Source: CAYQTE01 sp964420285 (GTDB lineage Bacteria; Planctomycetota; Phycisphaerae; Tepidisphaerales; Tepidisphaeraceae). From it: DNA of 19,447 nucleotides. The stretch lies in contig CAYQTE010000079.1 of NCBI GenBank assembly GCA_964420285.1, positions 1 through 19,447 on the forward strand, read 5' to 3'. Below, piece by piece: positions 7,039 through 14,252 of the stretch. The notes under the pieces were generated by a model. That model worked only from the letters and a program-made list of their open reading frames with translations. It had not been told where the DNA came from and searched no databases. The translations under genes and the position numbers were made by a program. Every line of letters begins with the position of its first letter. The stretch's first letter is position 1.

Positions 7039-7986
7039 CTACCGCCCGTTTCCTTTGCGTCCCTCCTCGCCTTTCGCCGGCGGCTTCATAACAACCTCAA
7101 ACCCGCGCGGCGCTTCCGGCGGCGGCTGGCGGGCGACAAATCCCCGCGCCACCGCCACGCCGATCATGTACAGGAACGCCACGCCGACCAGAACTTCCCG
7201 CCATCCGAAGTCGCACGTGGGGAAGTCGCTGAAATCACTCGGCACACATAAGCTGCATAGCCCCAGCACAACGGCCGGAACCCACCACATCACCCATCGC
7301 CGATTCCCAAATCGCATCAGTTGCCGGCCCGCCCACGACGGCCCGACGCCGCATTGCGGACAAACTCCGGTCGCGCCGCCCCGATCGCACCCGCATTCCC
7401 GGCATCGGCCCGATAACACTCGCCGCCCGGCAATCCAGAACGCCGATCGTCGAATGAAAATCGCCGGCGCGATCAGCGCCACGGCCAGAAGGAACCAATC
7501 CGGTGCGACCACCCCTAAGTCCTGCACGACGGGTGTCGCCCTTCGAACGAAATCAAAGCCGCCAAGAGCCCAATTTGGTGCCGGCGGGCTCTCGCCACAC
7601 CGCTGCAGGGGCGAAAGGAATGCTGGCGTCGCGTCGCCGTAGTACCACTCATGCCGGCCAGCCAGCGATTCCAGGTAGTTGAGGTCAGGAGTTGCCACCG
7701 AACTTAGCATGAGGGGGCGCGAGGCAATTGCCGCCAACTGGCTCTTCGACGGCAAGGCGTCCGTCTGTCGCGTGACATAGATGCCACCTTCAAAGGAGCC
7801 GATGCGAACGACTGTCTCCGTCCCACCTCTGCTCGAATCAAAATCCCAGGCCCAGCAGCATATGTCGTCGTAACGACCGTCGCGCAGTGGATCGACGGCA
7901 TACCCGGTGAACCACAGCGAGGTAATTCCGATCGCCGCCAGCACTGACAGGACGAGGATGAATATCCCTACGATGCGCCGGAACAT
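7039..7986 (-). CDS. Membrane protein with internal zinc ribbon, paralog A
   Basis: The 315-residue protein starts at the ATG at 7986 (MFRRIVGIFILVLSVLAAIG), the position matching both paralogs, although the frame is open further upstream. Layout: TM1 (residues ~5-27); a ~130-residue, probably extracytoplasmic domain with WAWDFDSS, IGSFEGGIYV and GGFDF; TM2 (APDWFLLAVALIAPAIFI); a zinc ribbon with CRECGCDRGGATGVCPQCG (four Cys as CxxC...CxxC); TM3 (WVMWWVPAVVLGL); TM4 (EVLVGVAFLYMIGVAVARGF); and a tail APRGFEVVMKPP. The ribbon resembles the CGYDLRGTPxxCPECG element common in planctomycete proteins. Function is unknown; sensing or protein-protein contact through the ribbon is a guess. It is the third and last of a tandem family downstream of aconitase. 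Confidence 0.8.
   Translation of the reverse strand: MFRRIVGIFILVLSVLAAIGITSLWFTGYAVDPLRDGRYDDICCWAWDFDSSRGGTETVVRIGSFEGGIYVTRQTDALPSKSQLAAIASRPLMLSSVATPDLNYLESLAGRHEWYYGDATPAFLSPLQRCGESPPAPNWALGGFDFVRRATPVVQDLGVVAPDWFLLAVALIAPAIFIRRSAFWIAGRRVLSGRCRECGCDRGGATGVCPQCGVGPSWAGRQLMRFGNRRWVMWWVPAVVLGLCSLCVPSDFSDFPTCDFGWREVLVGVAFLYMIGVAVARGFVARQPPPEAPRGFEVVMKPPAKGEEGRKGNGR
7094..7440. repeat. Direct repeat, copy A (3' part of paralog A)
   Basis: About 350 bases are close to identical, by eye roughly 90 percent, to 8153-8499. They cover the zinc ribbon, both C-terminal membrane segments and the tail. Sequence on the N-terminal side of this block is far more divergent. Confidence 0.8.
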
Positions 7987-8007
7987 ATGATTGACCACGG
8001 ACAATCC

Positions 8008-8016
8008 ATCATACCA
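8008..8016 (-). promoter_or_regulatory. Extended -10 promoter motif before paralog A
   Basis: On the - strand this reads TGGTATGAT, an extended -10 (TGnTATAAT with one mismatch), 21 bases from the ATG at 7986. The surrounding bases are conserved before paralog B (TGGTATGATG and TTGTCCGT). No -35 and no Shine-Dalgarno sequence are evident, so the leader would be very short. Confidence 0.4.
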
Positions 8017-8097
8017 CGGCCCCGGCGATCGCATGGCGCGAATACGGCGAACTGACCAGCTCCCCGTGGCGGGCCTTTCGCCGCGGGCCATCGCGCT

Positions 8098-9060
8098 TCA
8101 CGCCGCCGGTTTCGCGTTTCCGTCTGGCCGGTTCGATGGGGGCTTTATCACGACCTCAAACCCGCGCGGCGCTTCCGGCGGCGGTTGACGAGCGACAAAA
8201 CCCCGCGCCACCGCCACGCCGATCATGTACAGGAACGCCACGCCGACCAGAACTTCCCGCCATCCGAATCCGTATGTGGGAAAGCCACTGAAACTGATCG
8301 GCACGCACAGGCCGAATAGTCCCAGCGCAACGGCCGGAACCCACCACATGACCCATCGCCGATTCCCAAATCGCATCAGTTGCCGGCCCGCCCACGATGG
8401 CCCCACTCCGCATTGCGGACAAACTCCGGTCGCGCCGCCCCGATCGCACCCGCACTGGCGACATCGGCCCGATAACACTCGCCGCCCGGCAATACAGAAC
8501 GCCGAGCGTCTAATGAAATTCGCCGGTGCAATCAGCGCCGCAGCCAAAACAAACCAATAGGGCACGACCAAGCCAAAGCCCGGGGCGGAACCAATGACGC
8601 CTTGAGGCGCGAGCGGAACGACGTCGAACCCACCGTACTTCCAATTTGGAGTAATCGCCGACGGCCTGAACCACATGTGGCTAAATGGCGCACGGTATCC
8701 TTCGCCCAGACTCCACTCGCGCCGGCCGCCCAGTGCCGCATACGATTCCATGTATTCCTCGCCATAATCTTCCTCCCGTCCCGACCGATGACCGGCCGGC
8801 AGCGGCGGCGGCAACTGACTCTTCGACAGCAAGACGGCCGTCTGCCGCACGACATAGATGCCGCCCTCGAAGGAGCCGATGCGAATGATCGACTCCATTC
8901 CACCTTTGCTCGGATCATAGTCCCAAGCCCAACGGCTTATCTCCTTTTGATGAGTGCGTTCCTGATCCGCGGCATACGCGGTAAACCAAAGCGCGGAAAT
9001 GCCCAGCGCCACCAGCACCGACAGGACGAGGATGAATACCCGCACAATGCGCCCGAACAT
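8098..9060 (-). CDS. Membrane protein with internal zinc ribbon, paralog B
   Basis: 320 residues from the ATG at 9060 (MFGRIVRVFILVLSVLVALG); upstream in-frame codons are not conserved with the other paralogs. The topology repeats that of paralog A: TM1; a ~150-residue exposed domain with WAWDYDPSKGG, IGSFEGGIYVVRQ and YGGFDVV; TM2 (VPYWFVLAAALIAPANFI); a zinc ribbon CRQCGCDRGGATGVCPQCG; then TM3, TM4 and PRGFEVVIKPP. The C-terminal ~130 residues are nearly identical to A, whereas the middle of the exposed domain differs strongly and has an Asp/Glu/Tyr-rich insertion (GREEDYGEEYMESY). Its 3' end and about 20 bases beyond the stop match the 3' end of paralog C. Role unknown. Confidence 0.8.
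   Translation of the reverse strand: MFGRIVRVFILVLSVLVALGISALWFTAYAADQERTHQKEISRWAWDYDPSKGGMESIIRIGSFEGGIYVVRQTAVLLSKSQLPPPLPAGHRSGREEDYGEEYMESYAALGGRREWSLGEGYRAPFSHMWFRPSAITPNWKYGGFDVVPLAPQGVIGSAPGFGLVVPYWFVLAAALIAPANFIRRSAFCIAGRRVLSGRCRQCGCDRGGATGVCPQCGVGPSWAGRQLMRFGNRRWVMWWVPAVALGLFGLCVPISFSGFPTYGFGWREVLVGVAFLYMIGVAVARGFVARQPPPEAPRGFEVVIKPPSNRPDGNAKPAA
8153..8499. repeat. Direct repeat, copy B (3' part of paralog B)
   Basis: Partner of 7094-7440, at an offset of 1059 bases. The near-identity of the two blocks points to a recent tandem duplication or gene conversion. Confidence 0.8.
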
Positions 9061-9081
9061 ATGAATGCCTACGGACAAGAC

Positions 9082-9090
9082 ATCATACCA
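9082..9090 (-). promoter_or_regulatory. Extended -10 promoter motif before paralog B
   Basis: On the - strand this is again TGGTATGAT, 21 bases from the ATG at 9060, exactly as before paralog A. Its conservation with spacing supports a functional promoter, but it could also just reflect duplication of the whole unit. Confidence 0.4.
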
Positions 9091-9172
9091 CGCGCCCGCC
9101 GGCGCGGATCGCACGAACGCGACGAAATGAAGAACTTACAGCCGCGAGCCTTTCGCCACGGGCCATCGCGCT

Positions 9173-10012
9173 TCACGCCCCCGGTTTCGCGTTTCCGTCT
9201 CCCCTGTTCGGCAGCGGCTTTATCACGACCTCAAACCCGCGCGGCGATATCGTGGTGAACGCTGTTGCGGGCAGATTTCGCAGCAGCACGGAAACAATCA
9301 TGCAGACAAACGCGAAGCTGACCAATACCACCGCCCATGTTCCGCTGCTGTCCAGGTGTGCCGCAGGCACGCCAAGCAGGCCGAAAACGAGCGCTGGAAC
9401 CCACCAGATCAGCCATCGCCCGTGACTTTGGTTTGCCGCCGGAACGGGTGCCGGCGCAGGCGATGCTCCACATTCGGGACACTTCGCCGGCCTGCCGCGA
9501 AGTTCACAACCGCACTTGTGACAGTGACGCGAGCGACCCGCCTGGCGCCGGCGCCATACGCCGGACCGCGAGACTACAAAGCGCATCGCGAGCAATCCCA
9601 AGGCGATGATGAACCAATCCGGCACGACCGCCGCCTCATTCCGACCAAATTGGAGTTTGCTTGTCTCGAAATCAAATCCGCCATACAGCCAATTTGGCCG
9701 CGGATAACCGCCGCGCCTGGAGGGCGAGCGGTAGCTCCACTCAGAAGTTGGCCGAAACCGGAAGCCGCTGCCCCTCCACGTTGGTGAGTTCTCATCATGT
9801 GTCGCGAAATAAACCCCGCCCGCGTTGAATCCAAGCGAGTATTCTGTGTACAACTCTCTCCCAGGGCTGGACGTGTAGTCGGCGACCGACCGAACGATCC
9901 CCCAAGCCGCGTTCCCGTCAACGGCAAGCTGGTACACACAAATCACGCAGACGCCGAACACAACCAGAAGTGAAGCGGCGAGAACCAAGACCTTCAAGCT
10001 GCTCTTGAACAT
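9173..10012 (-). CDS. Membrane protein with internal zinc ribbon, paralog C
   Basis: 279 residues from the ATG at 10012 (MFKSSLKVLVLAASLLVVFGV). It shares the layout of A and B at lower identity: TM1; an exposed domain of ~120 residues containing YSLGFNAGGVYFATHD and YGGFDFETS; TM2 (VPDWFIIALGLLAMRFVV); a zinc ribbon CHKCGCELRGRPAKCPECG; a Pro/Ala linker; TM3 (WLIWWVPALVFGLLG); TM4; and PRGFEVVIKP at the end. Its ribbon is the closest of the three to the usual planctomycete CGYDLRGxPxxCPECG form, so it may be nearest the ancestral state. It begins 22 bases after the aconitase stop on the same strand, so it may be partly co-transcribed with acnA. Confidence 0.8.
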   Translation of the reverse strand: MFKSSLKVLVLAASLLVVFGVCVICVYQLAVDGNAAWGIVRSVADYTSSPGRELYTEYSLGFNAGGVYFATHDENSPTWRGSGFRFRPTSEWSYRSPSRRGGYPRPNWLYGGFDFETSKLQFGRNEAAVVPDWFIIALGLLAMRFVVSRSGVWRRRQAGRSRHCHKCGCELRGRPAKCPECGASPAPAPVPAANQSHGRWLIWWVPALVFGLLGVPAAHLDSSGTWAVVLVSFAFVCMIVSVLLRNLPATAFTTISPRGFEVVIKPLPNRGDGNAKPGA

Positions 10013-10034
10013 AAAACCGTCCCCGGCCAGCGAG

Positions 10035-12800
10035 TCACGATTTTAGCATATTCCTCAGAACAGTGTGCAATATCCCCCCGTTGCGATAGTAATCGATTTC
10101 CACCGGCGTATCGATCCGGCAGGTCGTCACGAACGTCTTGTTCCCGGCGCGGACGGTGATGTCTTGTTTGGGGGTCAGCTTGTCGTCGATCTGAATGTCG
10201 AAAATTTCCTCGCCGGTCAGGCCGAGTGTGGTGCGGGTCTGGCCGGGTTTGTAGACCAAAGGCAGGACGCCCATGCCGACGAGGTTGCTGCGGTGGATGC
10301 GTTCGAAGCTCTCGGCGATGACGGCCTTGACGCCCAGCAGATACGCGCCCTTGGCGGCCCAGTCGCGGCTGGAACCCATGCCGTAATCCTTGCCGGCCAG
10401 GACGATCAAGGGAATCTTGTCCGCTTGGTATTGCATCGAGGCATCGTAGATGCTCATGACCTTTCCGTCGGGAAGATGTCTTGTGACGCCACCTTCGGTG
10501 CCAGGAGCGAGCAGGTTCTTGAGGCGAATGTTGGCGAATGTGCCGCGGGTCATCACGCGGTCGTTGCCCCGGCGGGCGCCGAAACTGTTGAAGTCGGGGA
10601 TCGCCACGCCGTGTTCCAGGAGATATTTGGCGGCCGGGCCGTCTTTCTTGATATCGCCCGCCGGGGAGATGTGATCGGTGGTGACGGAGCCGCCGACCAT
10701 GACCAGCACGCGGGCGCCCTTGATCGGCGCGATGACGTTCGTGCCGGTGGACAAGTTGGTGAAGAACGGCGGCTCCTGAATGTAGGTGCTGCTCGGATCG
10801 AAATCGAAAAGCTGGCCGCCCTTCACCGGGATTTGGTTCCATTGCGGATTGCCATCGGCCACGTGGGCGTAACGCCGGGTGAACATGGCGGGCTTGAGGC
10901 ATTTATCGACGGTCTGGTTCACCTCCTGCTGCGTCGGCCAGATGTCACGGAGATAGACGGCGTGCCCGTCGCTGGCCCGGCCGATCGGCTCTTCCATGAG
11001 ATTCACATCGACGGTTCCGGCCAGTGCGTAAGCGACGACCAGTGGCGGGCTGGCCAGGAAATTCGCCTTGACGCTCGGATGCACCCGGCCCTCAAAATTG
11101 CGATTCCCCGACAGCACGGCCGCTACGATCAGATCGTTCTCCTCAATCGCCCCGGCCACCGCCTTGGGAAGCGGGCCGCTGTTGCCAATGCACGTCGTGC
11201 AGCCGTAGCCGACGGTTTGGAATCCGATCTTGTCCAATGGCTCGCTCAACCCGGCCGCGTCGAGATAATCGGTCACAACCCGACTGCCCGGAGCGAGGCT
11301 CGTCTTGACGTACGCGGGAACTTTCAAGCCCAAGGCGACGGCCTTTTTTGCGACCAGACCGGCGGCGACCATCACGCTGGGGTTGCTGGTGTTGGTGCAG
11401 CTTGTGATGGCCGCGATCACGACATCCCCGTGCACCAGTTGCGTTTGCTGCTGATTGAGCGTGACGGTCGCGGCATCGCTGGACATGTCGTTGTGCATAT
11501 AAGGCGTGACGGCGGCGGCGCGGTCATGGCCGCCGTTGTGGACGGGGGCTTCCGAATTCCACCGGTCCAGTCGCGGCGTGACGGATTCCCCAATGTGTTT
11601 CTTGAACACATCCACCATCGCCGAGCGGAATGCCTGCTTGACGGAGCGCACATCAACGCGATCCTGCGGGCGCATCGGCCCGGCCAGGCTGGGCACAACC
11701 GTGCCCAGATCGAGTTCCAGCGTTTCGGTGAACGTCGGCTGCGAATTGGCCGTACGCCACAGGCCCTGTTCCTTGGCGTAGCGCTCGACGAGATCGATGA
11801 GATTCTCGTCGCGGCCGGTCAACCGGAGATACGCCAGCGTTTGCTCGTCGATGGGGAAGAATCCGACGGTGGCGCCGTATTCAGGGGCCATGTTGGCGAT
11901 GGTGGCGCGATCGGCCACCGACATGTGAGCCAGGCCCTCGCCGTAGAATTCGACGAATTTCTCGACGACGCCGTGGCTGCGGAGGATTTGCGTGACGACC
12001 AAAACCAGGTCCGTGGCCGTCGCGCCTTCAGGGAGCTTGCCGTGCAGGCGGAACCCGACGACTTGCGGCGCGACCATGTAGATGGGCTGGCCGAGCATGC
12101 AGGCTTCGGCCTCGATGCCGCCGACGCCCCAGCCGACGACGCCCAGACCGTTGATCATCGTGGTGTGGCTGTCGGTGCCGACGAGGCTGTCGGGGAACGC
12201 GACGCCGTTCTTCACCATGACGACTTTGGCGAGGTATTCGAGATTGACCTGATGGACGATTCCCGTGGCCGGCGGAACCACGGAGAAGTTCGAGAAGGCC
12301 TTTTGTCCCCATTTGAGGAACTCGTAACGTTCGCGGTTGCGCTCGAATTCCTTCTCCGCGTTGAAGGCCAGCGCGGTGGAAGAGCCGAATTGATCGACCT
12401 GCACCGAGTGATCGATGACCAGATCGACCGGGACGAGCGGGTTGATCCGCTGCGGATCGCCTCCCATGCGTTTCATGGCCGCGCGCATGGCCGCCAGATC
12501 GACGACGCACGGCACGCCGGTGAAGTCCTGAAGGATGACGCGAGCCGGCTTGAACGGCACTTCCCCGGCCGCAGGGGCCGCGGCGTTCCAGGCCGCCAAA
12601 CCGCGCACATCGGTATCGGTGACGAGGAACTGGTCCGTATTCCGCAGGCAGCTTTCCAGCAGCACCTTGATGGAAACCGGCAGGCGATCGACGTGGCCGA
12701 TACCCATTTCGCTGAGACGGTTGAGGCGGAAGATCCGTACATCGCCAGCCTTAGTCCGCAGACTCGCTTCGGCGCCAAAGGGGTTTGATGATGGGTTCAT
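10035..12800 (-). CDS. acnA: Aconitate hydratase A
   Basis: The 921-residue enzyme interconverts citrate and isocitrate via cis-aconitate in the TCA cycle, in the cytoplasm. It is the AcnA/IRP1 type. The three cluster cysteines are Cys468 (ITSCTNTSNP), Cys534 and Cys537 (GYGCTTCIGNSG); their spacing of 66 and 3 equals that of E. coli AcnA. Other landmarks are LQDFTGVPCVVDLAAMR, IDHSVQVD, VGTDSHTTMINGLGV, the swivel-domain FGARRGND and MTRGTFANIR, and the substrate-binding GMGSSRDWAAKG. It is slightly longer than the E. coli enzyme (891), with extra residues around 405-445. No strong Shine-Dalgarno sequence precedes the ATG at 12800. The three zinc-ribbon membrane genes follow on the same strand. 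Confidence 0.97.
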   Translation of the reverse strand: MNPSSNPFGAEASLRTKAGDVRIFRLNRLSEMGIGHVDRLPVSIKVLLESCLRNTDQFLVTDTDVRGLAAWNAAAPAAGEVPFKPARVILQDFTGVPCVVDLAAMRAAMKRMGGDPQRINPLVPVDLVIDHSVQVDQFGSSTALAFNAEKEFERNRERYEFLKWGQKAFSNFSVVPPATGIVHQVNLEYLAKVVMVKNGVAFPDSLVGTDSHTTMINGLGVVGWGVGGIEAEACMLGQPIYMVAPQVVGFRLHGKLPEGATATDLVLVVTQILRSHGVVEKFVEFYGEGLAHMSVADRATIANMAPEYGATVGFFPIDEQTLAYLRLTGRDENLIDLVERYAKEQGLWRTANSQPTFTETLELDLGTVVPSLAGPMRPQDRVDVRSVKQAFRSAMVDVFKKHIGESVTPRLDRWNSEAPVHNGGHDRAAAVTPYMHNDMSSDAATVTLNQQQTQLVHGDVVIAAITSCTNTSNPSVMVAAGLVAKKAVALGLKVPAYVKTSLAPGSRVVTDYLDAAGLSEPLDKIGFQTVGYGCTTCIGNSGPLPKAVAGAIEENDLIVAAVLSGNRNFEGRVHPSVKANFLASPPLVVAYALAGTVDVNLMEEPIGRASDGHAVYLRDIWPTQQEVNQTVDKCLKPAMFTRRYAHVADGNPQWNQIPVKGGQLFDFDPSSTYIQEPPFFTNLSTGTNVIAPIKGARVLVMVGGSVTTDHISPAGDIKKDGPAAKYLLEHGVAIPDFNSFGARRGNDRVMTRGTFANIRLKNLLAPGTEGGVTRHLPDGKVMSIYDASMQYQADKIPLIVLAGKDYGMGSSRDWAAKGAYLLGVKAVIAESFERIHRSNLVGMGVLPLVYKPGQTRTTLGLTGEEIFDIQIDDKLTPKQDITVRAGNKTFVTTCRIDTPVEIDYYRNGGILHTVLRNMLKS
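10040..10048 (-). promoter_or_regulatory. Extended -10-like motif before paralog C, inside the acnA 3' end
   Basis: On the - strand this reads TGCTAAAAT, also of the TGnTAnnAT form, 27 bases from the ATG at 10012. It lies within the last codons of acnA. It is the third such motif at a similar place in the paralog family, but weaker than the other two. Confidence 0.3.
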
Positions 12801-12904
12801 GGTGAAGAATGTTAGGCACGAAGGGCGTCAGTACAAGGCGCGGAGCCGAGGGAGCAAATACCGAGATCGGCGTCTGGGGCGGGAGGAATTGCGGTCATCG
12901 GGAA

Positions 12905-12916
12905 GGCCGATCGGCC
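12905..12916. promoter_or_regulatory. 12-base perfect palindrome upstream of acnA
   Basis: GGCCGATCGGCC is a perfect palindrome about 105 bases before the acnA start, in the gap shared with the divergent HTH gene. It could be a dimeric regulator's site. Palindromes of this composition also arise by chance in GC-rich DNA. Confidence 0.2.
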
Positions 12917-12936
12917 GCTCCATGTGAATTTCAGAC

Positions 12937-13024
12937 CTTTGCGTCTTGGCGCCTCCGCGAGGTACATTTGTATTTCCGAATTGTGCGGAAGCAATATCCC
13001 TCGCAGAGGCGCCAAGGCGCAGAG
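12937..13024. repeat. Long inverted repeat (26-base arms) upstream of the HTH gene
   Basis: Arms at 12937-12962 and 12999-13024 match at 23 of 26 positions as reverse complements. As RNA of the + strand, two of the three differences become G-U pairs. The core of the left arm is CTTGGCGCCTC. The 36-base loop itself holds TTCCG and CGGAA, giving a nested small stem. The right arm ends 12 bases before the ATG at 13037, so a transcript from upstream would carry a large hairpin just before the start codon. The arm sequence is of the same style as the repeats at 16349-16380. Confidence 0.75.
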
Positions 13025-13036
13025 AGCAGATTGGGA

Positions 13037-13291
13037 ATGCAAAAAGACCCGGATAATCCCACCATTCCGCCGCCTAATCGGTCCGGCCGCAGGCCCGCCG
13101 CCGCGTATGTCCTGGCCTCGATCGCGCGCGAGATCGTCACCGACCGCAAGGAGGCCGGGCTGACGCAACAGGAACTGGCCAGGAAGGCCGGGCTTCGTCA
13201 GGAAACCCTTTCCCGCATCGAATCCGGAAAGCACACGCCGACGCTCAAGACGCTGAAGAAGATCGACCGGGCGTTGGGGAAGGCCACTTAA
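13037..13291 (+). CDS. Small XRE-type HTH protein (antitoxin-like)
   Basis: 84 residues from the ATG at 13037; upstream in-frame ATGs would force translation through the inverted repeat and are unlikely. After a Pro-rich N-terminus, residues ~25-80 form a Cro/C1-type HTH: REIVTDRKEAGLTQQELARK followed by AGLRQETLSRIESGKHTPTL, including the typical recognition helix and the SGKxxPxLxTL turn. Such short proteins are commonly antitoxins or autorepressors of type II toxin-antitoxin loci. No RelE/HigB-type toxin gene adjoins it; instead a second HTH gene follows after 11 bases. The inverted repeat directly upstream could be its binding site. Confidence 0.8.
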   Translation: MQKDPDNPTIPPPNRSGRRPAAAYVLASIAREIVTDRKEAGLTQQELARKAGLRQETLSRIESGKHTPTLKTLKKIDRALGKAT

Positions 13292-13302
13292 ACCTCAGGA
13301 CC

Positions 13303-13719
13303 ATGAAGAAAACAAAATGGAAGCACGACAACATCCCACGACGCTATGCGGAACTGGTGGATTTGTTCATGCCCCGGCCGTTGCACGATGACGTGGATTA
13401 CCGCAACGCCCTGGCTGTGCTGGATGCGATGGCGGGATTCAAGATGAATGCCGACCAGGAGGATTATTTCGATGCCATCGCCACGTTCGTCGAGAAGTAT
13501 GAAGCCGAAAATCACGCGATCGACGCGACGGCGATGACGCCGGTGCAACTGATCCGCGCGCTGATGGACGAGCACGGCCTGAATGAATCGGACCTCGGCC
13601 GTCTGCTGGGCGACCGCAGCCTGGGCCATCGCATCCTCAGCGGCGAGCGTGAATTGAGCAAGGTTCACATCCGCGTGCTGGCCGAGCATTTCCGCCTGAA
13701 TCCGGCGGCGTTGTTGTGA
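13303..13719 (+). CDS. HigA-like (COG5499-type) HTH antitoxin/regulator
   Basis: 138 residues. The N-terminal part (KWKHDNIPRRYAELVDLFMP, HDDVDYRNALAVLDAMAG, ADQEDYFDAIATFVEKYE) and the C-terminal HTH (~residues 77-135; ALMDEHGLNESDLGRLLG, HRILSGERELSKVHIRVLAE) match the long HigA/YgjM class, which normally follows and neutralises a HigB mRNA-cleaving toxin. Here the preceding gene is another HTH protein and no HigB is seen, so this is an orphan antitoxin or a pure transcription regulator. AGGA sits unusually close to the ATG at 13303. Its TGA overlaps a GTG that begins the frame of the next, membrane-protein gene (GTGA at 13716-13719). Confidence 0.8.
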   Translation: MKKTKWKHDNIPRRYAELVDLFMPRPLHDDVDYRNALAVLDAMAGFKMNADQEDYFDAIATFVEKYEAENHAIDATAMTPVQLIRALMDEHGLNESDLGRLLGDRSLGHRILSGERELSKVHIRVLAEHFRLNPAALL

Positions 13720-13751
13720 GGCAATTCCGCGCCAGCCTGGGACACACACTC

Positions 13752-14252
13752 ATGGATCTTGTCTGGAAAATAGTCTTGATGCCGCTTGCCGCGCTGGCGT
13801 TTCTTGCGGGATCGATGCTGCCCGCTGTTGTTGCGGTTGCGTGGGATCCCACGCTGTGGCCTATTGCCCTTCTGGCGGTGGCGGTGAACATTTTGATGTT
13901 TTTCGTTCTGGCGTATTTCTACCGGAAGCCGGCCGGTTGGCGGCTGCTTGAATTATCAGCAACCACCTTTTTGGCTGTCTTGGTGATTTCCTACGCCCTT
14001 GGCCTTCTCATAACGATCTGGATCTGGGCTGCCATCCACGCGGATTGGTCGAGAGAAACGGGAAGCGCGCAGCGATCCGGCACGATAGAATCGGGCCGGA
14101 TGGAGCTGCCCGGTTCGTCGCGTCATAATTCCGCCAATATCTCCCCTGTCTTTCTCACCAGGCCCAGGCGCGGGAATATCTTCGTCACCGTGGCCGTGTG
14201 CTCCTCGGCGCTCATGGCGGACATGGCATCTTCGGCGAAGATCTGGTTGTAG
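13752..14252 (+). CDS. Small membrane protein of unknown function
   Basis: From the ATG at 13752 this gives 166 residues; a GTG at 13716, overlapping the previous stop, would add 12. Three hydrophobic segments are plain: ~residues 6-30 (LMPLAALAFLAGSMLPAVVA), ~33-55 (ALLAVAVNILMFFVLAYFY) and ~66-94 (FLAVLVISYALGLLITIWIW). The remaining tail after ~100 is hydrophilic and of low protein character. Its last 130 bases are antisense to the conserved end of the isochorismatase-family gene. Either the overlap is real or the true stop has been displaced. No family is recognised. Co-directional overlap with the HigA-like gene suggests a shared transcript. Confidence 0.5.
   Translation: MDLVWKIVLMPLAALAFLAGSMLPAVVAVAWDPTLWPIALLAVAVNILMFFVLAYFYRKPAGWRLLELSATTFLAVLVISYALGLLITIWIWAAIHADWSRETGSAQRSGTIESGRMELPGSSRHNSANISPVFLTRPRRGNIFVTVAVCSSALMADMASSAKIWL

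Noticed and set aside
10065..12788. 907-codon + strand open frame antisense to aconitase
   Set aside because: The opposite strand encodes a full aconitase with all cluster cysteines; the antisense product is rich in Arg, His, Asp and Gly without any motif.
12809..13036. N-terminal extension of the XRE gene
   Set aside because: It would be translated through the long inverted repeat and lacks HTH-family similarity; the ATG at 13037 gives a normal-sized protein.
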